This document shows positions 51,452-60,581 of a stretch of DNA of 64,000 bases, in pieces. Position 1 is the first letter of the stretch. Each line of letters begins with the position of its first letter. The DNA is from Sphingomonas sp. Leaf22. GTDB lineage: Bacteria; Pseudomonadota; Alphaproteobacteria; Sphingomonadales; Sphingomonadaceae. A program made the position numbers and the translations under genes. The stretch spans positions 1 through 64,000 of the forward strand of contig NZ_LMKP01000011.1 in assembly GCF_001421715.1 (NCBI RefSeq). The letters run 5' to 3'. The notes beneath the pieces were generated by a model. That model did no database searches. It was given only the letters and a program-made list of their open reading frames with translations, and was not told the DNA's origin.

Positions 51452-53218
51452 ATGGCGCTCGACCCGATCCCCGTATTGCAATCGACCTTCGGCTTTCCCG
51501 ACTTCCGCGGTGTCCAGCGGCAGGTGGTCGACCGCGTGCTGGCCGGACAGCGGACGCTGGCGGTTATGCCGACCGGTGCGGGCAAGTCGCTGACCTATCA
51601 GCTGCCCGCCACGATGCTGAACGGGACCTGCGTCGTCGTCTCGCCGCTGATCGCGCTGATGCACGACCAGTTGCGCGCCGCGACCGCCGTCGGCATCCGC
51701 GCCGCCACGCTGACCAGCGCCGACGACAATCGCGCCGAGACGCGCGGGCGGTTCCTCGATGGCGAGCTCGACCTGCTCTACGTCGCGCCCGAACGCGCCT
51801 CGGGCGGCGATTTCCGCGACCTGCTGTCGCGCGGCAACCTCGCCCTGTTCGCGATCGACGAGGCGCATTGCGTCAGCGAATGGGGCCACGACTTCCGCCC
51901 CGACTATCGCCTGCTGCGGCCATTGTTCGACCAGTTCCCCGACGTCCCCAGGCTGGCGCTGACGGCCACCGCCGATGCGCATACCCGCGCCGACATCCTC
52001 GAACAGCTGGGCATTCCGCACGACGGGCTGATCGTCGCCGGCTTCGACCGGCCCAACATCCGCTACCACATCACCCCGCGCGATCAGGGCACGCGCCAGA
52101 TCGCCGACGTCATCGCCGCCACTCCCGGCCCCGGCATCGTCTATGTCCAGTCGCGCGCCGGGACCGAACGGTTGGCGGAGGTGCTGGCCAAGACCGGGCG
52201 TCCGGTCCGCGTCTATCATGCCGGGCTCGACTCCGCCGTGCGTCAGCGCAACCAGCATGATTTCGTCGCGTCCGAGGATATGGTGATGGTGGCGACGATC
52301 GCGTTCGGGATGGGGATAGACAAGCCCGACGTGCGCTTCGTCGCACACGCCGGACTGCCGAAATCGATCGAGGCCTATTATCAGGAGACCGGCCGCGCCG
52401 GGCGCGACGGCGATCCGGCGGTCGCGCATCTGTTCTGGGGGGCCGACGACTTCGCCCGCGCGCGCCAGCGGATCGGCGAGGTCGAACCGGCGCGCCAGCC
52501 GGGCGAGCGGCAGCGGCTGAACGCGCTGGGTGCGCTGGTCGAGACCGCCGGGTGCCGCCGTGCGATCCTGCTGCGCCATTTCGGCGAATCGCCGCCCGAA
52601 TATTGCGGCAATTGCGACAACTGCCTCACGCCGCCCAACGCGATCGACGCGACGCAGGTCGCGCAGAAATATCTGTCGGCGGTGTTCCGGACCGGCATGA
52701 TGTTCGGCGCGACCTATATCGAACAGGTCCTGACCGGCCAGTCGACCGAACGTAGCATGACCAACGGCCACGAACAGCTGTCGGTATGGAACATCGTCGA
52801 CGGCGACGAGACCGCGCTGCTCAAACCCGTCGGCCGCGCATTGCAACTGCGCGATGCGCTGCGCGCCAACGACCATGGCGGGCTGGAATTCGGCCCCGCC
52901 GCGCGCGGGCTGTTGAAGGGCGGCGATACGCTGTCGCTGATCGTCCCGCCCAAGCGCGAGCGGCGGCGGCGCGGCAGCGGCACGGCACCCCCCAACCCCA
53001 CCGGCGATCCGCTGTTCGAGGCACTGCGCGCCAAACGCCGCGAACTGGCGCAGGAAGCCGGCGTGCCGCCCTATGTCATCTTTCACGACTCGGTGTTGCG
53101 CGACATGGCGACCGACCGACCGCAGACGATCGGCGGCATGCGACGCATCACCGGTATCGGCGAAAAGAAGCTGCAGGCGTATGGCGACGCGTTTCTCTCG
53201 GTAATCAAGCAGCACTAA
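51452..53218 (+). CDS. recQ: ATP-dependent DNA helicase RecQ
   Basis: 588 residues (E. coli RecQ 609). Superfamily 2 helicase motifs: M-P-T-G-A-G-K-S (39-46), D-E-A-H-C-V-S-E-W-G-H-D-F-R-P-D-Y, the aromatic loop, and G-R-A-G-R-D-G motif VI. The RQC zinc site C-x16-C-G-N-C-D-N-C is visible near residue 385, followed by a winged helix and a C-terminal HRDC domain. It unwinds DNA 3' to 5' in recombination repair. GGAGG precedes the ATG at 51452. Confidence 0.96.
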   Translation: MALDPIPVLQSTFGFPDFRGVQRQVVDRVLAGQRTLAVMPTGAGKSLTYQLPATMLNGTCVVVSPLIALMHDQLRAATAVGIRAATLTSADDNRAETRGRFLDGELDLLYVAPERASGGDFRDLLSRGNLALFAIDEAHCVSEWGHDFRPDYRLLRPLFDQFPDVPRLALTATADAHTRADILEQLGIPHDGLIVAGFDRPNIRYHITPRDQGTRQIADVIAATPGPGIVYVQSRAGTERLAEVLAKTGRPVRVYHAGLDSAVRQRNQHDFVASEDMVMVATIAFGMGIDKPDVRFVAHAGLPKSIEAYYQETGRAGRDGDPAVAHLFWGADDFARARQRIGEVEPARQPGERQRLNALGALVETAGCRRAILLRHFGESPPEYCGNCDNCLTPPNAIDATQVAQKYLSAVFRTGMMFGATYIEQVLTGQSTERSMTNGHEQLSVWNIVDGDETALLKPVGRALQLRDALRANDHGGLEFGPAARGLLKGGDTLSLIVPPKRERRRRGSGTAPPNPTGDPLFEALRAKRRELAQEAGVPPYVIFHDSVLRDMATDRPQTIGGMRRITGIGEKKLQAYGDAFLSVIKQH

Positions 53219-53220
53219 AT

Positions 53221-53359
53221 TCCTCCCCACATCGTGGGGAGGGGGACCGTCCGCGAAGCGGATGGTGGAGGGGGATCGCGGCAAACGGAACGGCTGCGTC
53301 TGCGGCGATCCCCCTCCACCATGCTGCGCATGGTCCCCCTCCCCGTGCCGGGGAGGATT
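53221..53359. repeat. Long composite inverted repeat (CCTCCCC family)
   Basis: Starts TCCTCCCCACATCGTGGGGA and ends CCCCGTGCCGGGGAGGA; the inner parts GGTGGAGGGGGATCGC and GCGATCCCCCTCCACC are also inverted, so the whole 139 bp can fold into one branched stem. It is the same type as the element after thiL (5131-5251). It separates recQ from the next gene, which may use the promoter inside or after it. Confidence 0.8.
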
Positions 53360-53395
53360 TGCGTCGCCCCCGCCGCACCGCTATCGTCCCTCCCC

Positions 53396-53824
53396 ATGCA
53401 AATCCGCCGTATCGACGACCGCATCTCGGTCAGCCCGCAGATCACCGCCGACGACGTCGCCACGCTGAAGGCGCAGGGCTTCACCACCATCGTCAACAAC
53501 CGCCCCGATGGCGAGGAAGCCGGCCAGCCAGGCGGCGATACGATCGCGGCGGCGGCGGCGGCGGCCGGGCTCGCCTATCACGCGATCCCGATCACCCATG
53601 CCGGGTTCAGCCACCCGCAACTCGACGCGATGGCCGATGTGCTGGAACAGGCCGACGGTCCGATCCTCGCCTATTGCCGCTCGGGCACGCGATCCTGCAA
53701 CCTGTGGGCGCTCGCCAGTGCCAAGGGCGGCCGCGAATCGGCCGAACTGGTCGCGGCGGGTGGTACGGCTGGCTATGACCTGTCGGGCATCCGCCCCATG
53801 CTGGACGCGCTTTCCAAAGGTTAA
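53396..53824 (+). CDS. TIGR01244/DUF442-type phosphatase-like protein
   Basis: 142 residues. The fold is that of dual-specificity phosphatases: an early V-S-P-Q-I-x-x-x-D, I-V-N-N-R-P-D-G-E, and the P-loop Y-C-R-S-G-T-R-S (C-x5-R). Members are found as BLH/sulfur-transferase partner domains and as free proteins, here free. Function is uncertain: phosphatase or sulfide-related. I use the ATG at 53396; the frame is open upstream through the repeat. No operon partner is evident. Confidence 0.87.
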   Translation: MQIRRIDDRISVSPQITADDVATLKAQGFTTIVNNRPDGEEAGQPGGDTIAAAAAAAGLAYHAIPITHAGFSHPQLDAMADVLEQADGPILAYCRSGTRSCNLWALASAKGGRESAELVAAGGTAGYDLSGIRPMLDALSKG

Positions 53825-53928
53825 GGCGCGGGTACCTTAACGTACATAACCACATCGGTTCAGGCGCTTAACCAAATCGCAACGGCCAATGCCCCATCCC
53901 TCTGTCCGTACCAACAGGGGTTATCGAT

Positions 53929-54222
53929 ATGGGCATTGGTCTGGACGGCGCCCGCTTTCTCCACGAAAGCCGGGCAGAAGAAGCGCAGCGCAACACCGGC
54001 GCGGCGTGGTTCGAACTCGGCATCTGCTATTCGAGCGGGACCGGTGGCGCGATCATCGATCTGGTCGAAGCGCACAAATGGTTCAACCTCGCCGCGATGT
54101 CGGGGCTGGAGGACGCACAGCATTGGCGTGCCGAAATCGCCTGCGACATGACCCCGCGTCAGATCGCCGATGCGCAGAAAGCCGCCCGCGCCTTCCTGCG
54201 GACCGAAACCCGCCCGAACTGA
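53929..54222 (+). CDS. Small Sel1-repeat protein
   Basis: 97 residues, no signal peptide. It holds one to two Sel1-like helical repeats: A-W-F-E-L-G-I-C-Y-S-S-G-T-G-G and E-A-H-K-W-F-N-L-A-A-M-S-G (about 26-62), then a short helical tail. Sel1 units mediate protein contacts. Partners unknown. A hairpin GCGGCCGG/CCGGCCGC at 54231-54251 follows. Confidence 0.78.
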   Translation: MGIGLDGARFLHESRAEEAQRNTGAAWFELGICYSSGTGGAIIDLVEAHKWFNLAAMSGLEDAQHWRAEIACDMTPRQIADAQKAARAFLRTETRPN

Positions 54223-54230
54223 CCCGCTTC

Positions 54231-54251
54231 GCGGCCGGACGTGCCGGCCGC
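54231..54251. terminator. GC hairpin after the Sel1 gene
   Basis: GCGGCCGG-ACGTG-CCGGCCGC is a perfect 8-bp stem eight bases after the Sel1-gene stop and in the convergent gap with topA. There is no T-run, so termination is only possible, not certain. Confidence 0.35.
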
Positions 54252-54336
54252 CAGGCGGATCGGAACCCCGTCACCGCGCCGATCCGAACATCCTCCCGGC
54301 GTGCCGGAACGATGTCCTGTCGCGATGGGATCAGGG

Positions 54337-56934
54337 TCAGTCCGCCGCCTTTTTCGGTGCGGCTTTCTTCGGTGCGGCCTTTTTGGCAGCAGGTTTTTTC
54401 GCCGCCGGCTTGGCGTCATCCTTTGCCGCCGCTTTCTTCGGTGCCGCCTTCTTCGCCACCGGCTTCTTCTTGCCCTTGGCCGGAGCCGCCGCCGCACGGT
54501 CGTCGATCAGTTGCGCCGCTTCTTCGAGGGTCAGCGCACTCGGTTCGATCGACTTCGGGATCGTCGCGTTGGTCGTGCCATCGGTGACATAGGGGCCATA
54601 GCGCCCTTCCATCAGCTTGATCTCGGCCTCGGTCCGCGGATGCGCGCCCAGTACTTTCAGCGGCTCTTTCGCCGCCCCGCGCGCCGGTCGCCCGCCGCCC
54701 GCCGCCGCCTCAGCCAGCTTGACCACCGCCGCGTTCATGCCGGTTTCGAACACGTCCGCCGTCGTCTGCAACCGCGCATATTTGCCGGCATGCTTTAGAT
54801 ACGGGCCATAGCGCCCGATCGCCGCCTCGATCGGCTCGCCCGTTTCCGGATGGTTGCCGATGGTGCGCGGCAGGCTGAGCAGCTTGAGCGCCCATTCGAG
54901 GTTCAACTCGCCGATATCCTTCGGGATCGACGCACGCTTGGCATCCTTGCCCTCGCCAAGCTGGATATAGGGGCCGAACCGACCCGATTTGCGCTCGACC
55001 TCCAGCCCGGTTTCCGGGTCCTTGCCCAGTCCTTCGGGACCGGCGTCGCCGCCTTCCTCACCGCCCGGCTGCGCGAAGCGGCGGGTATATTTGCAGTCGG
55101 GATAGTTGGAACAGGCGATGAACGCGCCGAACTTGCCGCCGCGCAGGGCCAGCCGGCCCTCGCCGCAATTCGGGCACAGGCGGGGGTCGGTCCCATCGGC
55201 CTTTTCGGGGAACAGGTAACTCCCAAGAAACTGGTCGAGCTCGGCGGTGATCGCGCTCGGCTGCTGCTCCATCACTTCCGACGTGCGCGGCTTGAAATCG
55301 CGCCAGAACGCTTCGAGCACCGCCTGCCACTCGGCACGCCCGCCCGACACGTCGTCCAGCTCCTCCTCCAGCTCGGCCGTGAAGTCATAGCCGACATATT
55401 TCTCGAAAAAGCGTTCGAGGAACGCAGTCAGCAACCGCCCGGTCTCCTCGGCAAAGAACCGGTTCTTCTCGACCCGGACATAGCCGCGATCCTTCAGCAC
55501 CTGAATGATCGAGGCATAGGTCGACGGACGCCCGATCCCCAATTCTTCCAGCCGCTTGACCAGCGACGCTTCGGAGAAACGCGGCGGCGGCTGGGTGAAA
55601 TGCTGTTCGGCGACCACGTCCTTCTTGGCCGGGCTGTCACCCGAGCGCAGCAGCGGCAACCGGCGCGAATCCTCATCCGCCGCATCGTCGCGCCCTTCCT
55701 CGTACAGCGCGAGGTATCCGGGGAAGAGCACGACCTGCCCGGTCGCGCGCAGGCCGGTCTGGCCGGTCTGGTCCTCGAACTCGACGGCGGTGCGCTCCAT
55801 CCGGGCCGACGCCATCTGGCTGGCAAGCGCCCGCTTCCAGATCAGGTCGTACAGACGGCCATGATCGCCCGATCCCGCGCGGTCCTTCGAAAAATCGGTC
55901 GGGCGGATCGCCTCGTGCGCTTCCTGCGCATTCTTGGCCTTGGTCTGGTACTGGCGCGGCTTGTCCGGGACGTAGCTGCCGTCATAGCGGTTGGCGATCG
56001 CGCCACGTGCCGCATCGATCGCCGATCCGTCCATCTGCACGCCGTCAGTCCGCATATAGGTGATCGCGCCGTCTTCGTAGAGCGACTGCGCCACCCGCAT
56101 CGTATGGCTGGCGGAAAAACCCAGCTTGCGCGCCGCTTCCTGTTGCAGCGTCGAGGTGGTGAAGGGCGGCGGCGGATTGCGCGTCGCGGGCTTCGTCTCG
56201 ACATTGGTGACGGTGAAGCGGCCAGCGACCACCGCCGCCTTCGCGACCTCGGCCGACCCGGCATCGCCCAGCGACAGCTTGTCGAGCTTCTTGCCCTTGA
56301 GCTTGAGGAGGCGCGCGTCGAACGGCGTGCCATCGGCCTCCATCTTGGCCACGACCGACCAATATTCCTGCGCGACGAACGTCTCGATCTCGCGCTCGCG
56401 CTGGACCAGCAGGCGCAGCGCGACCGACTGGACGCGTCCGGCCGACTTGGCGCCGGGCAGCTTGCGCCACAGCACCGGCGACAGGGTGAAGCCGACCAGA
56501 TAGTCGAGCGCGCGTCGTGCCCGATATGCATCGATCAGGTCGGTATCGAGCTCGCGCGGGGCCTTCATCGCGGCGAGGATCGCGGGCTTGGTGATCGCGT
56601 TGAACGTGACCCGCTCGACCTCCTTGGGCAGCGCGCGACGCTTCTTCAGCACCTCCTGCACATGCCAGCTGATCGCCTCGCCCTCACGATCGGGATCGGT
56701 GGCGAGGATCAGGCGGTCGGCGGTCTTGGCGAGGTCGGTGATCGCCTTCAGCTGCTTCGTCTTGTCCGCATAGGTTTCCCAATCCATGGCAAAGCCGTCA
56801 TCCGGGTTCACCGACCCATCCTTGGGCGGCAGGTCGCGGACATGGCCGTAGGAGGCGAGGACGCGGTAATCGGACCCCAGATATTTTTCGATGGTCTTCG
56901 CCTTGGCGGGCGATTCGACGATGACAAGCTGCAT
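54337..56934 (-). CDS. topA: DNA topoisomerase I
   Basis: 865 residues. It relaxes negative supercoils by cutting one strand. The TOPRIM domain starts at once (I-V-E-S-P-A-K-A-K-T-I, acidic D-P-D-R-E-G-E at 80-86) and the catalytic Tyr293 is in I-T-Y-M-R-T-D. After the core comes a zinc finger (C-P-N-C-G...C-S-N-Y-P-D-C) and further G-R-Y/F-G-P-Y-I topoisomerase repeats without cysteines. The tail (about 815-865) is Lys/Ala/Pro-rich in A-A-P-K-K units, a histone H1-like DNA-binding extension common in high-GC bacteria and alphaproteobacteria. Confidence 0.97.
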   Translation of the reverse strand: MQLVIVESPAKAKTIEKYLGSDYRVLASYGHVRDLPPKDGSVNPDDGFAMDWETYADKTKQLKAITDLAKTADRLILATDPDREGEAISWHVQEVLKKRRALPKEVERVTFNAITKPAILAAMKAPRELDTDLIDAYRARRALDYLVGFTLSPVLWRKLPGAKSAGRVQSVALRLLVQREREIETFVAQEYWSVVAKMEADGTPFDARLLKLKGKKLDKLSLGDAGSAEVAKAAVVAGRFTVTNVETKPATRNPPPPFTTSTLQQEAARKLGFSASHTMRVAQSLYEDGAITYMRTDGVQMDGSAIDAARGAIANRYDGSYVPDKPRQYQTKAKNAQEAHEAIRPTDFSKDRAGSGDHGRLYDLIWKRALASQMASARMERTAVEFEDQTGQTGLRATGQVVLFPGYLALYEEGRDDAADEDSRRLPLLRSGDSPAKKDVVAEQHFTQPPPRFSEASLVKRLEELGIGRPSTYASIIQVLKDRGYVRVEKNRFFAEETGRLLTAFLERFFEKYVGYDFTAELEEELDDVSGGRAEWQAVLEAFWRDFKPRTSEVMEQQPSAITAELDQFLGSYLFPEKADGTDPRLCPNCGEGRLALRGGKFGAFIACSNYPDCKYTRRFAQPGGEEGGDAGPEGLGKDPETGLEVERKSGRFGPYIQLGEGKDAKRASIPKDIGELNLEWALKLLSLPRTIGNHPETGEPIEAAIGRYGPYLKHAGKYARLQTTADVFETGMNAAVVKLAEAAAGGGRPARGAAKEPLKVLGAHPRTEAEIKLMEGRYGPYVTDGTTNATIPKSIEPSALTLEEAAQLIDDRAAAAPAKGKKKPVAKKAAPKKAAAKDDAKPAAKKPAAKKAAPKKAAPKKAAD

Positions 56935-57125
56935 GATGTGGCGGTCGGTCCTTGTGCGTACGCGTACGAGAGTGGGGAGCGCCGGGGGGTGGCGTCAAGT
57001 CGGGTTGGGCTGGTGACGCAGCGCGGTTACGCTTTGATGGCTAGGTTCGACATATCTGTCGGTAGCCGATATCCGGATTGACCCAACGCTGGCATCCCGT
57101 AGGTTTGCTGGCAACGGGGGAATAT

Positions 57126-57881
57126 ATGCTGTTGGCAATGGTGTTGATTGGGGCGCAAACACCTGAGGCACGATGGGAGGTGCGTTCCGAACTCGGGCGG
57201 TGTCGGCTGGCCGCTGCACCGGGGAATGCCACCGGAAGCAGCCTTTCCTTCGAAACGCGCCCGCTCTCGCGAGATGTCTCGATCATCGCGCCGATTGCAG
57301 GTCGACAGCCGCGACGAGAAGTGCCGGCAACGATCATGTTTGGATCGTCAGTACCGACACAGTCCGCAACCTATTATCCTGCCACGGACCAACCGGACAA
57401 ACCGGCCTATATCAAAACCGATTGGGCGACGTTGCGCCGACTTGCGGAGCACGAAACGTTTTCGATTGCCGTGAACGGTGCCACTTCGTCCAGGTTTTCG
57501 ACGAAAAATCTTTCCGCAGGTATCGACGCAATGGACCGTTGCCGGACTACGATCCTGCGCACGATGCGTTATGTCGCCGACGCTGAAACACCGGAGCCGA
57601 CTGGCGGATGGGGAGACGGCTCGGGCGACTGGATCCGAAAGAAGGACTTCCCGACGAAGTTGTTCGATGCACAGCGCAACACAGCGGCCCTGATCGCCTG
57701 GATCGTCGGAAAGGACGGTCGGATTCGGAACTGCACTCCGCTCGTGCCGTCCGGCGAACCCATCCTCGATACCGCTGCTTGTGAAGCACTCACTCGCCGG
57801 GCCAAATTCGCACCACCGCTCGATCCGTCGGGCAAACCAACGGAAATTTTCGGCTCACGCATCATTCGATACGGCAGTTGA
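57126..57881 (+). CDS. Exported hypothetical protein with TonB-C-like end
   Basis: 251 residues from the ATG at 57126, preceded by GGGGGA. A brief signal peptide (M-L-L-A-M-V-L-I-G-A-Q) leads into an unfamiliar 150-residue region. The last 75 residues (A-L-I-A-W-I-V-G-K-D-G-R-I-R-N-C ... D-T-A-A-C-E-A-L-T-R-R-A-K-F-x-P) resemble the TonB C-terminal fold, as in many sphingomonad 'energy transducer TonB' proteins, with two cysteines. No long membrane anchor or proline linker is present, so it is unlikely to energise receptors. It converges on dprA with an eight-base gap. Confidence 0.7.
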   Translation: MLLAMVLIGAQTPEARWEVRSELGRCRLAAAPGNATGSSLSFETRPLSRDVSIIAPIAGRQPRREVPATIMFGSSVPTQSATYYPATDQPDKPAYIKTDWATLRRLAEHETFSIAVNGATSSRFSTKNLSAGIDAMDRCRTTILRTMRYVADAETPEPTGGWGDGSGDWIRKKDFPTKLFDAQRNTAALIAWIVGKDGRIRNCTPLVPSGEPILDTAACEALTRRAKFAPPLDPSGKPTEIFGSRIIRYGS

Positions 57882-57889
57882 GGGTTTAG

Positions 57890-58981
57890 CTACCCGAGGC
57901 TGACCCGCCCGCCGGCATGCCGGTCGAGCCGCCCGGCGAGTTCGAGTTCGAGCAGCACCGTCTGTACCACCGTCGTCGGGCATCCCGATTGCCGCACCAG
58001 TTCGTCGACCGCCACCGGCACCGGGCCCAGCAGTCCGGTAATCTGTGTCCGGTCGCCATCGCTGGCGTCGGTCGCCGCCGGTTCGCCGACATAGCGCCCG
58101 CCCGGTGCCCGCACCGCGCGCGCATCGATCGGGCGGAGCATCTCGGCCACGTCGGCGGCGTTCTGCACCAGCGTAGCACCGTCGCGAATCAGCGCATTGC
58201 ATCCCTGCGCCCGCGGATCGAGCGGCGATCCCGGCACCGCCATTACCTCGCGCCCCGCCTCTCCCGCCAGCCGGGCGGTGATGAGCGACCCCGATCGCGG
58301 AGCCGCCTCGACCACTACCGTGCCCAGCGCCAGCCCGGCGATGATCCGGTTGCGCGACGGGAAATGGCGGGCGAGCGGCTGCGTGCCCGGCGGCTGTTCG
58401 GCGAGGAGCAACCCGCGAGTCGCCACCTCTTCCTGCAACGCCGCGTTCTCGGGCGGGAAGACGACGTCGATGCCGCTGGCGATGACGCCGATCGTCGCAT
58501 GGCCGATCGCGCCCTGATGCACCGCCGTGTCGATGCCGCGCGCCAGCCCCGACACCACGCAATATCCCGCCGCGCCCAGTTCGTCCGCCAACCCCCGCGC
58601 GAAACGGCAGGCCGCCGCCGACGCGTTGCGGGCACCGACCATCGCCACGCACGGCCGCGCCAGCAGCGACAGGTCGCCGCGCACGATCAGTGCGGGCGGC
58701 GCGCTGTCCAGTTCGGCCAGCAACGCCGGATAGTCGGGATCGCCGAGCAGCAGAAAACGCGCGCCGAGCGCGCGCACCGTCGCGATTTCCCGCCGCACCG
58801 CGCCTTCGTCGGCCAGCACCGGTGCCCGGCCGCCCCCGCGCGCCGCCAGCATCGGCAACGCGTCGATCGCTGCCGCAGCGTCGCCGTACCGCTCGATCAG
58901 CGCGCGAAACGTGACCGGGCCGATATTGGCCGACCGGATCAGCCGCAGCGCCGCGAAGCGGGCCGCTTGCGGCTCATTCAC
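57890..58981 (-). CDS. dprA: DNA-processing protein DprA
   Basis: 363 residues from a GTG. DprA binds incoming single-stranded DNA and loads RecA in natural transformation. The N-terminal SAM-like helices, the Rossmann core (V-G-A-R-N-A-S, S-G-L-A-R-G-I-D-T-A-V-H, F-P-S-R-N-R-I-I-A-G-L) and a C-terminal winged helix (V-D-E-L-V-R-Q-S-G-C-P) are all present. The start overlaps the plsY stop by eight bases, so it is the second gene of a plsY-dprA operon. Confidence 0.95.
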   Translation of the reverse strand: MNEPQAARFAALRLIRSANIGPVTFRALIERYGDAAAAIDALPMLAARGGGRAPVLADEGAVRREIATVRALGARFLLLGDPDYPALLAELDSAPPALIVRGDLSLLARPCVAMVGARNASAAACRFARGLADELGAAGYCVVSGLARGIDTAVHQGAIGHATIGVIASGIDVVFPPENAALQEEVATRGLLLAEQPPGTQPLARHFPSRNRIIAGLALGTVVVEAAPRSGSLITARLAGEAGREVMAVPGSPLDPRAQGCNALIRDGATLVQNAADVAEMLRPIDARAVRAPGGRYVGEPAATDASDGDRTQITGLLGPVPVAVDELVRQSGCPTTVVQTVLLELELAGRLDRHAGGRVSLG

Positions 58982-59540
58982 GCTTGCGGCCGATCCTCGG
59001 CTCGGTCCCGGCGACCAGTCGTTCGATATTCTCGCGATGCTTCCACAGCACGATCAGCGCAAGGCCGAGGAACAGGATCACGAGGTCGAACCGCCCGGCC
59101 CATGCCGACGCGATCGGTGCGGCGACCGCCGCCGCCATGCCCGCGACCGACGAAATGCGTACCGTCGCCAGCAACCCCAGCCACACGATGGCATAGACCA
59201 GTCCGGCGAACGGGCAGAGCGCCACCACCACGCCCATCATCGTCGCCACGCCCTTGCCGCCGCGAAAGCGCAGCCACAGCGGATAGCAATGGCCGACGAA
59301 CGCCGCCGCACCGGCGACCGGTTCCTCACCCGGAAACAGCGCCGCGACGATCCACACCGCCGCCGCCCCCTTCAACAGGTCGAGCAGCAGCGTAGCCGCC
59401 GCCAGTCCTTTCCGCCCGGTACGCAACACGTTGGTCGCGCCGATATTGCCCGATCCGATCGTGCGCAGATCGCCGGCACCGGCGATGCGGGTCAGCAATA
59501 TGCCCCATGGGATCGATCCCAGCACATAGCCGATCAGCAA
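58974..59540 (-). CDS. plsY: Glycerol-3-phosphate acyltransferase PlsY
   Basis: 188 residues from a TTG at 59540; five membrane helices. PlsY transfers the acyl group of acyl-phosphate to glycerol-3-phosphate. Motifs: G-S-I-P-W-G, S-G-N-I-G-A-T-N-V-L-R, D-L-L-K-G, G-H-C-Y-P-L-W-L-R-F-R-G-G-K-G-V-A-T. The TTG cuts into the first helix. The frame stays open upstream and reads L-P-S-E-I-L-W-I-P-P-A-A-A with AGGGGG at good distance before a CTG at 59579, so the true start may be that CTG. Divergent from murI. Confidence 0.9.
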   Translation of the reverse strand: MLIGYVLGSIPWGILLTRIAGAGDLRTIGSGNIGATNVLRTGRKGLAAATLLLDLLKGAAAVWIVAALFPGEEPVAGAAAFVGHCYPLWLRFRGGKGVATMMGVVVALCPFAGLVYAIVWLGLLATVRISSVAGMAAAVAAPIASAWAGRFDLVILFLGLALIVLWKHRENIERLVAGTEPRIGRKRE

Positions 59541-59676
59541 CGCCGCCGCCGGCGGGATCCAGAGTATTTCGCTCGGCAGGATAGCCCCCTGAACTTGCCG
59601 TCTGTCGCATGGAGGGTAAGGGGTTCGGCGACGGCATGCAACGCGGCCGGATACGCCAAAGGGAGTATGCCCGGCG

Positions 59677-60474
59677 ATGGGCCAGACGACGCAACCGATC
59701 CTGTTCTTCGATTCGGGCGTCGGCGGCCTGTCGGTGGTCGCGCCGACCCTGGCGCTGCTGCCGACCGCGCCGATCGTCTATGCCGCCGACTCGGCCGGTT
59801 TTCCCTATGGCACCCGGACCGAGGCGGAGATCGCCGCGCGGGTGCCGGCGCTGCTCGGGCGGCTGGTCGAGCGGTATCGCCCGCGCCTCGTCGTGATCGC
59901 GTGCAACACCGCATCGACCATCGCGCTGCCGGTGGTGCGTGCCGCGCTCGACGTGCCGGTCGTCGGCACCGTGCCCGCGATCAAGGTCGGGGCGGAAATG
60001 TCGCACAGTCGCGTCATCGGTGTGCTCGGGACGCAGGCGACGGTGCGCCAACCCTATGTCGAGGACCTTGCCGTACGCTTTGCCGGCGACTGCACCGTGC
60101 TGCGCCATGGATCGGCGGCACTGGTCGAACTGGCCGAGGGGGCGCTGGCCGGCGATGCGCCGCCGCCGGGCGCAATCGCCGCCGAACTCGCCGGACTGCT
60201 CGACCAGCCGGAGGGAGGACGCATCGACGTCATCGTCAACGCCTGCACCCATTTCCCGCTGATGGAGGCAGAAATGCGCGCGGCCGCCCCGCACATCGCC
60301 TTCGTCGACGGCGGCCCCGGCATCGCGCGGCGCATCGCGGTGCTCACGGCGGGACAGCCCTTTCCCGAAGCGCCGGTCCCCGGACGACTCGTCTTCACCC
60401 GGCTGGGTGCGCGCGAGCGGACGATCGCGGCCGGACTGGAATCACGCGGGTTCGGGTCGGTCGAGGCGTTGTAG
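59677..60474 (+). CDS. murI: Glutamate racemase
   Basis: 265 residues. It makes D-glutamate for peptidoglycan. Substrate loop F-D-S-G-V-G-G-L-S (11-19) and the two catalytic cysteines, Cys76 in A-C-N-T-A-S and Cys190 in N-A-C-T-H-F-P, are intact. Cofactor-independent two-base mechanism. It diverges from plsY across about 100 bp, which must hold both promoters. Confidence 0.96.
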   Translation: MGQTTQPILFFDSGVGGLSVVAPTLALLPTAPIVYAADSAGFPYGTRTEAEIAARVPALLGRLVERYRPRLVVIACNTASTIALPVVRAALDVPVVGTVPAIKVGAEMSHSRVIGVLGTQATVRQPYVEDLAVRFAGDCTVLRHGSAALVELAEGALAGDAPPPGAIAAELAGLLDQPEGGRIDVIVNACTHFPLMEAEMRAAAPHIAFVDGGPGIARRIAVLTAGQPFPEAPVPGRLVFTRLGARERTIAAGLESRGFGSVEAL

Positions 60475-60496
60475 GTCCGAGAAAACCTTCACCCCG

Positions 60497-60511
60497 TGGA
60501 CAAAATGTCCA
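60497..60511. promoter_or_regulatory. Palindrome before hemA
   Basis: TGGACA-AAA-TGTCCA has perfect 6-bp arms with a three-base spacer and lies 71-85 bases before the hemA ATG, a place suited to an operator. I cannot match it to a known regulator. It could also be part of a murI terminator, but no T-run follows. Confidence 0.4.
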
Positions 60512-60581
60512 AGGCGCTCGATCACCCTAACCGCTTTTATCCGCTGGAAACGTCGCCGCGCAACAGGTACACCCCGGTTCC

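Noticed and set aside
51218..53284. 688-codon minus-strand frame opposite recQ
   Set aside because: Long antisense frames are common in GC-rich DNA; the product is Arg/Gln/Gly-rich and mirrors recQ codon structure.
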